Shown piece after piece: positions 34,053 to 43,848 of a stretch of 64,000 nt of DNA (within the stretch, counting starts at the first letter, position 1; each line of letters opens with the position of its first letter). The notes under the pieces were generated by a model. It saw only the letters and a program-made list of their open reading frames with translations. It ran no database searches and was not told the DNA's origin. A program made the translations under genes and the position numbers. This stretch comes from Labia minor (Eukaryota > Arthropoda > Insecta > Dermaptera > Spongiphoridae), in assembly GCA_963082975.1 (NCBI GenBank), contig OY720350.1, positions 23,655,875 to 23,719,874 on the forward strand. Reading direction: 5' to 3'.

Positions 34053-35200
34053 TACCGACCGACGATAGTAAGGGAGGTATTGTTTTCACACCAAATTTCA
34101 CCTATGAATATTTTTAGGTACATATCTCCACGAATCATGCATTTTCTTAACAGAATAAGTTGACCTGTGGCCAGGTCCGAACCGACCGACGGTTTGAAGT
34201 AAATTAATTTCCAGTTACAGAAACAATATCAAATAATTTTAATATATCTATTAATGTTATAAAAAACAGATAGGCATATAACATATACATATTTTTAATT
34301 TTATTTTATTTATAATATATATGTAAGACCAGGCTGTGACGTCATGAATGGCTGGATGACGTCATATAATTTTAAATCAAGAAAAAACTAATAAATATGA
34401 TTTTCCCGAGGATAAAACTAATACAAAGTGTATGATTGGTGGTGATATATAAAAAATCTCCTCATGTGAAATTTGGTGTGAAAATAACCCTTCCCTTCCT
34501 ATCGTCGATCGATAATACTATCTCTTCCGGTTTCCGGATTTGCACCAAAAGTTGATCAATTCATCCCACTGATGCATTAAGTAAATATACCAAATTTCAT
34601 CAAAATCGGTTGAGCCGTTCAGGCTGTACACATCTATACGGACGGACAGACGGACAGACGGACGGACAGACATCATGCTAAAAATACTTTTTTCTGTTTA
34701 GAAAATGCATGATTCGTGGAGATATGTAAAAATCTCCACATGTGAAATTTGGTGTGAAAACAATACCTCCCTTACTATCGTCGGTCGGTAAAAAAGTATT
34801 TTTAGCATGATGTCTGTCCGTCCGTCCGTATAGATGTGTACAGCCTGAACGGCTCAACGGATTTTGATGAAATTTGGTATATTTACTTAATACATCAGTA
34901 GAATGAATTGATCAACTTTTGGTGCAAATCCGGAAACCGGAAGTGCTAGTATTGCCGATCGAAGAGAGGAAGTGAAGGGTTATTTTCATATTAAATTTCA
35001 CGTGAGGACATATCTCCACGTGTTATGCACTTTGTATTGGTTTTATCCTCGAGAAAAATCATCTTCATTAGTTTTTTCTTAATTTAAAATTATATGACGT
35101 CACCCAGCACTTCATGACGTCACAGCCAGCCCTTATATATTATAAATAAAATAAAATTAAAAATATTTATATTATATCCATATCTGTTTTTTTTACATTT
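34053..35200 (+). repeat. HINE-B copy B3 (split by inverted HINE-B B4)
   Basis: 5' end TACCGACCGACGATAGTAAG at 34053. It is interrupted at 34154 after CATTTTCTTAACAGA and resumes at 34791 with AAAAAGTATTTTTAGCATG. It includes CGTCCGTCCGTAT and the second 5'-like block (CCGATCGAAGAGAGGAAG). It stops near 35200 in the AT-rich part, before its 3' hairpin. Inserted in HINE-C. Confidence 0.8.
34155..34790 (-). repeat. HINE-B copy B4, complete long form, inside B3
   Basis: Inverted and complete. ATAAGTTGACCTGTGGCC with the hairpin lies at the left; ATCGTCGGTCGGTA lies at the right (34779-34790). It contains the 5' block twice: once at the outer end and once 260 bases inside (ATCGTCGATCGATAATAC). 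It splits B3 between CAGA and AAAAAG with no visible target duplication. Confidence 0.83.
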
Positions 35201-35395
35201 AAAATATCAGTTAACCGGAAGTAGCACTTTATTCTATATATATATATAAATGTTACCAAATATCAAATTTGACACCAATAAACTAATACGAACTGGCTCT
35301 TTATCAATACCAAGTTTACACATTCTAAATATTCATTCACAACTCTTTATACCTATTTATATGCGGGAAAGTCTAGGGGAGGACACTCCCGCTTA

Positions 35396-35724
35396 TTTTT
35401 TCTCTAAACTGACCGTAAAAATAAAGATATACTTTTGATACTTTTCACATGTTTAAATATTATATAAAACTGCTATATATAGAATTTCAACTTGATTGAA
35501 TCGCTGAAAGTACCGCAATTAATTTTTTAACACTGCAAATCATGCGCCAGCACGTGACGTGGTGCCATCAACAAAGAGCGAAACACGCGCTGGTTTAATA
35601 AATATTATTTATTAATTTTAATTTGTAATTAATAATTAATTAAATTTAATTTAAATATATAATATATGTTAATTAATCGAATTCAAATTTGCGAGACAGT
35701 CGAGTCGAGACAATCCAGCTTATT
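35396..35724 (+). repeat. HINE-A copy A8, 3' part
   Basis: Resumes at TTCTCTAAACTGACCG and ends GCGAGACAGTCGAGTCGAGA and CAATCCAGCTTATT. The hairpin is slightly mutated. Confidence 0.8.
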
Positions 35725-35799
35725 TAAATAATAAAAATGAAAATGTTAATAAAATGTAATTTAAAATAGAAAAAAAAATACTTATTTAATGATCTAATT

Positions 35800-36264
35800 C
35801 AGAGGTTCTTAATCTTATGTACTCTGCGGACCCCCACTTGAAAAAATTTTTTTTGACGGACCCCATTCCAACTTTAGGTACTTTACGTCATTTTATTAGT
35901 TAATTTCTGGCTTACGATCTCATAAGAACAAGGATATATGATGAATATATCTAACAGTGATTGGTGAATAACGATTTTTTTGCATATTGTAGAACACATT
36001 TTATTAGAAATTATAATATTGAAGAAAGAAAATTCTGCTAAATATGAAGATGGAAACGGTAGCAATAGTTTTCTTGCACATTTCGTTGAATTTGGGTATT
36101 TGATCTCGGTTTCCTCACAAAGCCATGCCATCGCTTCTTTTATATTAAATAAAGTTTTAACCGACTCATCATTTTCTCGTGCACCTGTACGATGGCTTTG
36201 CGGACCCCCAGTAAAGGCTTCGCGGACCCCCAGGGGTCCGCGGACCACAGTTTAAGAACCTCTG
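35800..36264. mobile_element. hAT deletion derivative with 8-bp target duplication
   Basis: TIRs CAGAGGTTCTTAATCTT and AAGAACCTCTG; the left is followed, and the right preceded, by GCGGACCCC blocks. Flanked by ATCTAATT at 35792-35799 and 36265-36272, a perfect 8-base duplication, the hAT hallmark. The interior keeps part of the transposase C-terminus (see the minus-strand pseudogene). Confidence 0.9.
35883..36248 (-). pseudogene. hAT transposase C-terminal remnant
   Basis: The 121-codon frame spans TIR sequence and a real remnant. KYPNSTKCARKLLLPFPSSY then LAEFSFFNIIISNKM matches the hAT dimerisation region pattern (YP.L...AL.LLLPF.TTYLCE.GFS). Several conserved residues are altered (CE to AE). 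The N-terminal MVRGPLGVREAF is translated TIR, not protein. Confidence 0.65.
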
Positions 36265-36429
36265 ATCTAATTAAATTACTAATATTAATTAATGATAAAA
36301 TGCAAATAATTGATTTTATTAATAATATCTCAAAATTGTTGTATAATTAAAATTATTATTGATAGTTTATCATCTTACATGAATGTAGAAATAAATTTTA
36401 AGTGGTTTTCTGAGCTTAGTTGTGACTGA

Positions 36430-36677
36430 GGGGTTGCTCGTAATTTAGGCTTTCAGGTGGTGAATGTACTGCGCCTGTCCGTATGGAGGGGGGGGGGGGT
36501 CGCCTAAGGCACCGGGCCGCGAGTTGAGGCAGTCTTTCGCGAACTCGCCTAGCGGAACTACTACCTCTTGTTCGGTTATCATTCTTTCCCTGTTATTAGT
36601 GTTAGTGAAAAGTGACAGTGCGGTGTTCTGATTTTATTTTTATTATTGGATACTCAATTTGCCCAACCCATCCCCAG
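36430..36677 (+). promoter_or_regulatory. GC-rich promoter-like block with putative untranslated first exon
   Basis: Composition jumps to GC-rich (run of G at about 36487, CACCGGGCCGCGAG, GCGAACTCGCC). It then gives leader-like sequence GTGAAAAGTGACAGTGCGG and ends CCATCCCCAG|GTAAGT at 36677/36678, a near-perfect donor. No start codon with an open frame reaches the donor, so it would be an untranslated first exon of an unseen + strand gene. Within this window no matching coding exon follows. Confidence 0.35.
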
Positions 36678-37048
36678 GTAAGTTTTTTTTTTATTTTTCA
36701 ATATCATTGATTTCAAAAAATCTATTAAATAATAGATATAAATTACGATTTTATATTATATTTAATAAATTGAATTAATTTTATTTTTGGTTTTCTTATT
36801 TGAAAATTTTGTTAACAATTTAAAATTTTGTTTTATTGAACAAATAATTTGAAAACATCTTTTTAAAATATCTTTTGAAGAAGTTTATGGATGTACGTAT
36901 ATAATGACAGTTTTACAGTATAAAGTAAAAAATTATTGGTAATAAAACAATTACTATTTTAATGATTATATGAAAATTAAATTGTTATAAAGAATTTGGA
37001 AAAATTTGTATTTATAGTACACTATCTTACTTATACTGCTATACTTTT
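36678..37048. other. AT-rich DNA, nothing recognised
   Basis: Would be intron if the exon at 36677 is real. Confidence 0.4.
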
Positions 37049-37607
37049 TAATATCTCGACAGAAATAGTATTGCGATCACGAAAGTTTTCGATGTCGAGA
37101 TTTTGATGTTTTTATACGTTTTGAAGGTTCCTGAATCATTTTCACTAAGGTTGAGAAAAATGTATGTGTGTGTCTATGTATGTAGACAAGATTACGCAAA
37201 AACGGTTTGAGCTAGAATAATGAAATTTGAAAACTGTCATTATTCAAAATTCGTAGTTTTCGATCAACTTTTGAGAAATATAGCTCAACCGGAAGAGGGT
37301 CATTACCTAATTTTTCCTCTAAAGTGCCCGTAAAAATAAAGATAATGTTTGATAGTTTTTCACATGATTAAAAATTGTATAAAACTGCTATATATAGAAT
37401 TTCAGCTTGATTGAAATTAATTTTTTAACACTGCAAATCCCACGCGCCAACACGTGACGTGGTGCCATCAACAAAGAGCCAAACATGCGCTGATATAATA
37501 AATATTATTTATTCATTTTAATTAATTAAATTTAATTTAAATATAATATATGTTAATTAATCCAATTCAAATTGCGATATAGTCGAGTGGAGACACTCCA
37601 GCTTATT
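37049..37607 (+). repeat. HINE-A copy A9
   Basis: Diverged 5' motif AATATCTCGACAG, a short (TG)n tract, loss of the block encoding the CGTTTTGATTTTTTT stretch, and an intact 3' end GAGTGGAGACACTCCAGCTT. Confidence 0.8.
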
Positions 37608-38264
37608 TCATTAAATTTTATAGTATTTCACCTCATTTCCAATTATCAAAATAATTGTTTACTCTTCATTTACATTGATTTATTATTCAAAATTGAAACG
37701 ATGATTATAAAAATAAACCATTATCTAAATAAATATATTAAAACAAAGGAGTAGAAAACATTTTTCAAAAAAATAAATATATATTGATATATTTATTTCA
37801 TTAGTTGGAACATGTCCTAAAAGTGACCTTGAGTTTACGAATAAATATGATTTATAAGCGTTTAGCGTTATCGAAAGAGTCGTATTTATTGATAAAATAT
37901 AATATTATATCAATATTAATATATATTAATATATAAACGTTAATAAATTAAATGACACAAGAATCAGAGTGGTAGAAATTTTATTTTTATATTTGTTGTC
38001 TTTAAAATCTTTAAAAAAATTAATTCAATAAATTGCATCTTCTCTTCTGTTTTTTTTAATATTTAATATTTGCAAAATGGCAAACAACCAAATAGAAAAA
38101 AGATTGTGTCGTCAGATATATTTAAATTATTTTGTAAAATATTAAATATTTGTTTAATAATAATTAAAATTATATAGAAAGTTAAAAATTATAATTAAAT
38201 AAAAAATATTATTTTATAAAATAAAAAAAAAAAAATAAGTAGAAGTGTCAGTAAACCCTTATAG
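37608..38264. other. AT-rich DNA, nothing recognised
   Basis: No gene or repeat family recognised. Confidence 0.5.
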
Positions 38265-38709
38265 CAGTGTTTTTCAACCTGTAGGACGCGCCCCCTGGAG
38301 GGGCGCATGACTGTTGTAAAGGGGGGCGCGAATGTATTAGAACAATTATTGTTAAGATTTGAAACAACTCTCGATTTCGTTTAGTAATTGAAAAAGAATT
38401 AAGAAAAGTGATATCTTCAATGAATCCAATTTGTGCTAAAAAACAAGCTCAACCATCACATTGAATTATTATTATCTGTTCTATTTTTTGCCAGATTTGT
38501 TGTTACAATTAAAATTAAGTAGCTACTTTATCTTATAACACATAATTTTTTATATATATATTAAATATTTGTTCATAATATGCTTTATTATTTTGTAGCC
38601 CATTAAATAAAATACCAATATATTATGTGAGTATATTTTTTACAAAAAAGGGGCAAGAATTTTTTTTAAAAAAAGGTGGGCGCCGGTTCAGAAAGGTTAG
38701 AAACCACTG
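38265..38709. mobile_element. hAT deletion derivative
   Basis: TIRs CAGTGTTTTTCAACCT and AGGTTAGAAACCACTG (imperfect). Flanks CCTTATAG and CCTTTAAA share 5 of 8 bases, so the duplication is degraded or absent. The interior on the + strand reads EKELRKVISSMNPICAKKQA then QPSH and a stop, the extreme C-terminus of a SCAND3/ZBED-type hAT transposase (usually KQAHPSH). GC-rich blocks GCGCCCCCTGGAGGGGCGC lie next to the left TIR. Confidence 0.75.
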
Positions 38710-39344
38710 CCTTTAAATATGCTTCTGTCGTGACGCACTCACTGAGGTGTTAAATTAAATTATTTTTTAAAAAATTAAATATTTATTTAATAAAAATTAA
38801 AATTATTTAGAAAGTTAAATATATTACATTTATTAAAAAATATTATTTTATAAATAAAAAAAAATAAAAAATATTATTCTATAAATATAAAAAATATTAT
38901 TTTAAACAGAATTAAATATTAATTTAAATGGAATTAAATATAATTTGAATAAAAACAAAATTTGTTTTTTATATTTATAAAATGATTAGATTTATAATAT
39001 ATATTCTTTATAAAATATTATTATTGATCATGTATCATTATAAACAGGTTGTACTTAGAGAGGGCTGAGTTGTTTTTAATTATTCAACCTGTATCCATTC
39101 AGATATATACCAGTGTTATTATTAACAAGTAAAATATTTTATATTATTTTATTAATAACTAACTATAAATAATATGAAGGAGTCATTGGACTTAATAACA
39201 GACAAAATTAAAGAATAATTATTAAAATAAAAAAAAATCATTATATTTAATATATATTTTTCCAATTATAATATTTAATTTAATAATAATATTCCGATAA
39301 TCAAAATATAAATAAAATGTTAAAATGACTAATCACATTTAAAA
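38710..39344. other. AT-rich DNA, nothing recognised
   Basis: Low complexity. No gene or named repeat seen. Confidence 0.5.
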
Positions 39345-39670
39345 ATAAGCTGGAGTGTCTCCACTCGACTATCTCGCAATTTGAATTGGATTAAATAACA
39401 TATATTATATATTTAAATTAAATTTAATTAATTATAAATTATAAATTAAAATTAATAAATAATGTTTATTAAACCAGCGCATGTTTGGCTCTTTGTTGAT
39501 GACACCACGTCACGTGTTGGCGCGTGAGATTTGCAGTGTTAAATAATTAATTCTGGTACTTAGCGATTCAATCAAGATGAAATTCTATATATACCAGTTT
39601 TATACAATTTTTAATCATGAGAAAAACTATCAAATACATATCTTTATTTTTACGGGCACTTTAGAGGAAA
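39345..39670 (-). repeat. HINE-A copy A10, 3' half
   Basis: Complete from its 3' tip ATAAGCTGGAGTGTCTCCAC to CGGGCACTTTAGAGGAAA, then directly abuts the 3' tip of A11. Its 5' half is absent beyond A11. Confidence 0.82.
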
Positions 39671-40110
39671 ATTAGCTGGAGTGTCTCCACTCGACTATCT
39701 CGCAATTTGAATTGGATTAATTAACATATATTATATTTAAATTCAATTTAATTAATTATAAATTAAAATGAATAAATAATATTTATTAAACCAGCGCATG
39801 TTTGGCTCTTTGTTGATGGCACCACGTCACGTGTTGGCGCGTGAGATTTGCAGTGTTAAAAATTTAATTCTGGTACTTTCAGGGATTCAATTAAGCTGAA
39901 ATTCTATATATACCAATTCTATACAATTTTTAACCATGAGAAAAACTATCTAACGTATATCTTTATTTTTACGGTCACTTTAGAGGAAAACAATGAAAAC
40001 GTTGTAGGTAATGACCCTCTTCCGGTTGATAGAAATCTACGAATTTTGAATAATGCCCATGTACCAAATTTCATGATTCTAGCTCAAACCGTTTTTGCGT
40101 AATTTTGTCT

Positions 40111-40147
<37 letters not shown>

Positions 40148-40252
40148 TTTTTCTCAACCTTAGTGAAAATGAGTCAGGAACCTTCAAAACGTATAAAAAC
40201 ATCAAAATCGAAAATTTTCGTGATCGCTATACTATCTCAGGCGAGATAGTAA
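39671..40252 (-). repeat. HINE-A copy A11
   Basis: Both ends present: ATTAGCTGGAGTGTCTCC (left) and GCGAGATAGT (40241-40250). The (AC)n tract lies at about 40113-40140. A small deletion removes part of the GAGCTACATTTCTC block. Same orientation as A10, head to tail. Confidence 0.84.
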
Positions 40253-41513
40253 AAATTAACAAATTTTATTTTTAATTGTAAAAATTACTGACGCTCATCA
40301 GTGGTTTTTATTAGTATAAATATTTTTGTGACATTAATAAATAGAATTTTCTTTTTGAAATTTAGTAACTTCTACTAGTATAATTTATCATACAAGTTAA
40401 ATGATTCATTTGCATAATTTAAAATAAAAACACTTTCTATGATCTGAGAAGGATTGATAATACAATTGGGGATGCAAATATTTAAACTCAGCTTCGTTCT
40501 TGAATATCATTACGATGCGTAAAGTTTTTTATAGCAAATTATACTTATTTTCTTTTTATTACTTTATAAACAGTCTCCATTACTTGGTATAATTAAGATT
40601 TGACAGTCGTCATTTCATATTCTTGTTTAGTTTTTACAGTTCAAGAAGATTCACCATAAAATTTATTTAAATTTAATCAATTGAATTTTTCTAGAATTGA
40701 TGAATGATTTAATATAATTAGAATGGTTAAAATGACGTGTTTAGACAAATTGAAGAGAAATCGAATGAAATTCAATGAATTAATTAAGTTTTAGGCTTTA
40801 ATATATTAAAAAACTTTTTAAATCATTAAAAATATATCAAAATTAAAATCTAAAAAATTAAGGTTCATGACTTTGAGGGACGAGAGTAATTAAAGAAGAA
40901 TAATTGAGATTGCCTGATTTGGAATTTGATGGCATTATATTGTCGAGGAGGTTGAATGAGTGTTTGTTGAAAGGAAAACAAATTAGGAAACTACCTACCT
41001 GAATTGAATAAGTATAAGAATTTTTGAGTTTGTAAGCGCCACGATGATCGATAGATAGATATGGTTAATATATTTTTTTTAGTTGATAAAAAATAGATTG
41101 TAACATCAAATTGGTTCATCGATCAAATTGTACAGGGCTTTCTTAACTTTTCTAGTTTTTATTTATTTTTATTTTATTTTGTCTTTTATGAGAAAAACTC
41201 AACTTTTCTGATTTTTTTAGATATAAAAATTATTTAATGTAATTTTATATAATTTTGAAAAAATATAAAAAGGTAATTTCAGAAATATTAATATTTTATT
41301 GAAGAAATATTTCCATAATTTGGATTTGATTGTTTTTATGAAAATTAATAATTAAATTATTTTTTAATTAATCAATTATTAATTAATTAATAACATTATA
41401 TTGATTTATTAGAAATAAATGTTTTATAATTGTCTATGTAATAAAATGAATATTAAAATAAATAAAAACTATTTTTTTATTATTATTAATACATTTTATT
41501 ATTTATTTTTTAC
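40253..41513. other. AT-rich DNA, nothing recognised
   Basis: 40480-40640 and 40860-41060 are slightly less AT-rich but show no recognisable coding or repeat sequence. Confidence 0.45.
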
Positions 41514-41796
41514 ATATTACACAGGCCAACAAAAAATTTTTTTTGAAAACTTTTTTCACGTTAATATGTGATGTTTATAGATTTTTTTGAGCTGAATCCA
41601 AATCTGGCCTTGGTTTTTTTGTATCACGCACAGTTTTTGAGCAATCTGTTTTTTAATGATATAGTATATTATAAAACCACTTTAGTATATAGGGAAATTA
41701 ATGAAACGCTATATTAAATCATAAGCATGGTTTGTATTTACAGTTTAAAACAGTGACCGAATGTGCCATTATAGGTTTTTATTGATATTACAGGTT

Positions 41797-42063
41797 TCAC
41801 TTGTCAGCTGGAATTGGTTTATACTTCCGTTCTCTTTTTTCTTTGAAGCTTCTTATGTAGCTTTTTCTTCGATGTGTTGCTTGCTGAACTTCACGGTGAA
41901 GTGACCAACAATAGTCCCCCATCATGTTGGTGTTCCAGCGGCCCTGGTAGCGTTTTTCCATCACTTTAATGTCTTGGTGAAAACGTTCGCCTTGCTCCTC
42001 GCTAACATCTCCCAAATTGTCTGGGAAGTAATGAAGGTGGCTATTCTTGTTTAAAATACTTGG
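41797..42063 (-). pseudogene. Same transposon protein, C-terminal part after an internal deletion
   Basis: A frame different from the N-terminal part. From about 42063 it reads NSHLHYFPDNLGDVSEEQGE, RFHQDIKVMEKRYQGRWNTN and MMGDYCWSLHREVQQATHRR. In complete family members HSHLDFFPENLG..SDEQGERFHQDI...E.RYQGRW...MMADYCW is the end of the protein. The middle, usually including a D/H-rich region, is gone, and the two parts are out of frame. The ATG-started frame at 42108 lies over the deletion junction and is not a real start. Confidence 0.75.
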
Positions 42064-42724
42064 AAAATTGCTGTTCTCTCTTTCTATACACATGAATGCT
42101 GGTTCCAATGGTTAACAAGTTCTTTTCTTTCAGTCTAGAGCCAAGCAATTCAGCCTTTTCTTTAGTCAAGCCCAGATCCCTAACCAAGTCATTAAGCTCG
42201 ATTTGTGTAAACACTTTAGGCTCTACATTTTCAGTAGTACAATGGAATTCTTCATCATCTTGTTCATTTGACTCGGATTGCACATCAGAAAATACTTCAA
42301 TAGAATTTAAATCATCTGGTGGTTCAGGGACCGGTAAATCTACACTGTGTCCTACTGGTCGGATGGCAGACGGAAGATTAGGATAGCTTATTACCTTCTT
42401 GTTTTTTGAGTTATGACCAGTAATATCAACACTGCAAAAATAGCAGTCATCAGAATGATTTTTCGGCTCCCTCCATATCATAGGAACAGCAAATTTAAAG
42501 GTTTTTCTCTCCTTTTTTGACCATTTTCTTAGATCTTCAACACAAACATAACATACCTTATGTGGTGCCCAAGATTTCTCCTGATCACCAAGTTTAGTTC
42601 CAAAAAATGATAGATAAACCTTTTTCACAAAGTCTGTAATGTTTCTTTGGTGTTTTTTAATCACAAACTCACCACAAATATAACAAAAACTGTCAGCAGA
42701 GTTTTTACAACCGCGATTAGACAT
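42041..42724 (-). CDS. Cysteine-rich transposon protein, N-terminal part
   Basis: The start chosen is the internal MSNRGCKNSADSFCYICGEF at 42724; the longer frame from 42832 adds 36 residues unlike the family. Motifs: FCYICGEF, KKHQRNITDFVKKVYLSFFG, TKLGDQEKSWAPHKVCYVC, LRKWSKKERK, FAVPMIWREPKNHSDDCYFC, ITGHNSKNKK, YPNLPSAIRPVGHS, LNDLVRDLGLTKEKAELLGS, RLKEKNLL. I recognise this as an abundant uncharacterised family in insects and Hydra; the CxxC pairs suggest zinc binding. Function unknown. The frame stops (FSKYFKQE) where a large central deletion begins, so the protein is truncated relative to the family (normally several hundred residues longer). Confidence 0.75.
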   Translation of the reverse strand: MSNRGCKNSADSFCYICGEFVIKKHQRNITDFVKKVYLSFFGTKLGDQEKSWAPHKVCYVCVEDLRKWSKKERKTFKFAVPMIWREPKNHSDDCYFCSVDITGHNSKNKKVISYPNLPSAIRPVGHSVDLPVPEPPDDLNSIEVFSDVQSESNEQDDEEFHCTTENVEPKVFTQIELNDLVRDLGLTKEKAELLGSRLKEKNLLTIGTSIHVYRKREQQFSKYFKQE

Positions 42725-43073
42725 TTTACTGAGCACATGTACTAGAAACGTTAAAGTGAGGTTTGGTTGACAGTAAAGAAAACACCAGCTGTTTGACCAG
42801 CAAATGTTTTTTGGCAGTGCTACCAACATCATCTACATCCATTAGACCTACTTTTCCAATTTACTTATAAATATTATAATACTATAAATCTGTTTAAATT
42901 CTTTAAATATTGCTAAACGCAAAAATCTCAAAAAAATGCATTTAACTATAAAATGTGAAGAAATGGTAGGTGATTCAGTTTTTTAAGCATCATATTTGGA
43001 TTCAGCAACCTAAAAAACATAATAATAAGGTATATTCATTAAAAAAGTTTTTTCATCGTTGGCCTGTGTTATT

Positions 43074-43604
43074 AATATCAAAAATTTGAATTAGTTTCAA
43101 TAATCTATTAATTAGATCGTAATTATTTTTACTATCTCATCATTTTATATTTATTATAAATTTTAAATTGATAAGAAAAGTTGAAATCCTTTTCTCTTCT
43201 TTATGCTGAAAATTTGTGAATCATTTTTCTTTTTTCTTAAAAATATTAATCATCTTGTTTTGGAACAGCAAATGTATAAGTATCCATTCATCTTCTCTCT
43301 CGGTACTATTATAAATTTATAATTTAATAGATTTTCATAAATAATTTATTTTTTATTTATCGATGGATGATAATTTTATTATTAGGATCGTTTTTTGATT
43401 CAAATCGAATATCCCGGTTCTCTATCAATTTGATTTTTATTAATACACTTCCAATACCAACCACAATATCTTTTCTATCCTTTTCTATAGAAAAAGAAAG
43501 TTTTTTCCAACTTTTAAGTATATAATCTGGATTACAATCAAAAAACTTGAAGAGAAAAAAACATCGTAAATAAACGTTAATTCGGTCGCGACTTTTTATG
43601 AGAG

Positions 43605-43650
<46 letters not shown>

Positions 43651-43848
43651 TTGTACGTAATTGGAATAATATCCTAATTGAAAATAATAAATTTTATACT
43701 ATTTATTAAATTTATGTATAAAAACAATATTAAGATAATAATAAAATGTAAGGAATAAGGAATAAATATATTTTTGAAATTTATCGATTTTTTTCGATGA
43801 AAATACTCGTTAAAAAAGTTTTGTTTTATTTTTAAAAAATCAAACTAA
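43074..43848. other. AT-rich DNA with a (TA)n tract
   Basis: (TA)n at about 43612-43647. Nothing else recognised. Confidence 0.5.

Larger units (their letters stand above)
33579..35395 (+). repeat. HINE-C (split by a HINE-B nest)
   Basis: 5' part 33579-34052, 3' part 35201-35395. Starts ACTTTCCCGC, with a hairpin to GGGAAGT. It then has TTTCGACTTCGAGATTTCG, the (TGTA)n tract (33713-33752) and CGAAATTTGGTACACC. It ends GCGGGAAAGT, the hairpin GGGGAGGACACTCCC and GCTTATT. ACTTTCCCGC and GCGGGAAAGT are an inverted pair. The first 150 bases align with HINE-A, so C is a sister of A with different terminal motifs. Only this copy was found. Confidence 0.82.
41519..43069 (-). mobile_element. TIR DNA transposon carrying a cysteine-rich insect gene family (deleted copy)
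   Basis: The ends ACACAGGCCAAC (41519) and GTTGGCCTGTGT (to 43069) are inverted. The flanks are TATT on both sides (41515-41518, 43070-43073), a possible 4-base target duplication; if the ends are CACAG/CTGTG it would be TTA. A second inverted pair lies further in: GCTGAATCCAAATCTGG (left) and the reverse complement of TTTGGATTCAGC (right). The only gene inside is the frame pair on the minus strand. This arrangement marks the family as a transposon. The superfamily is not assigned. Confidence 0.78.
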
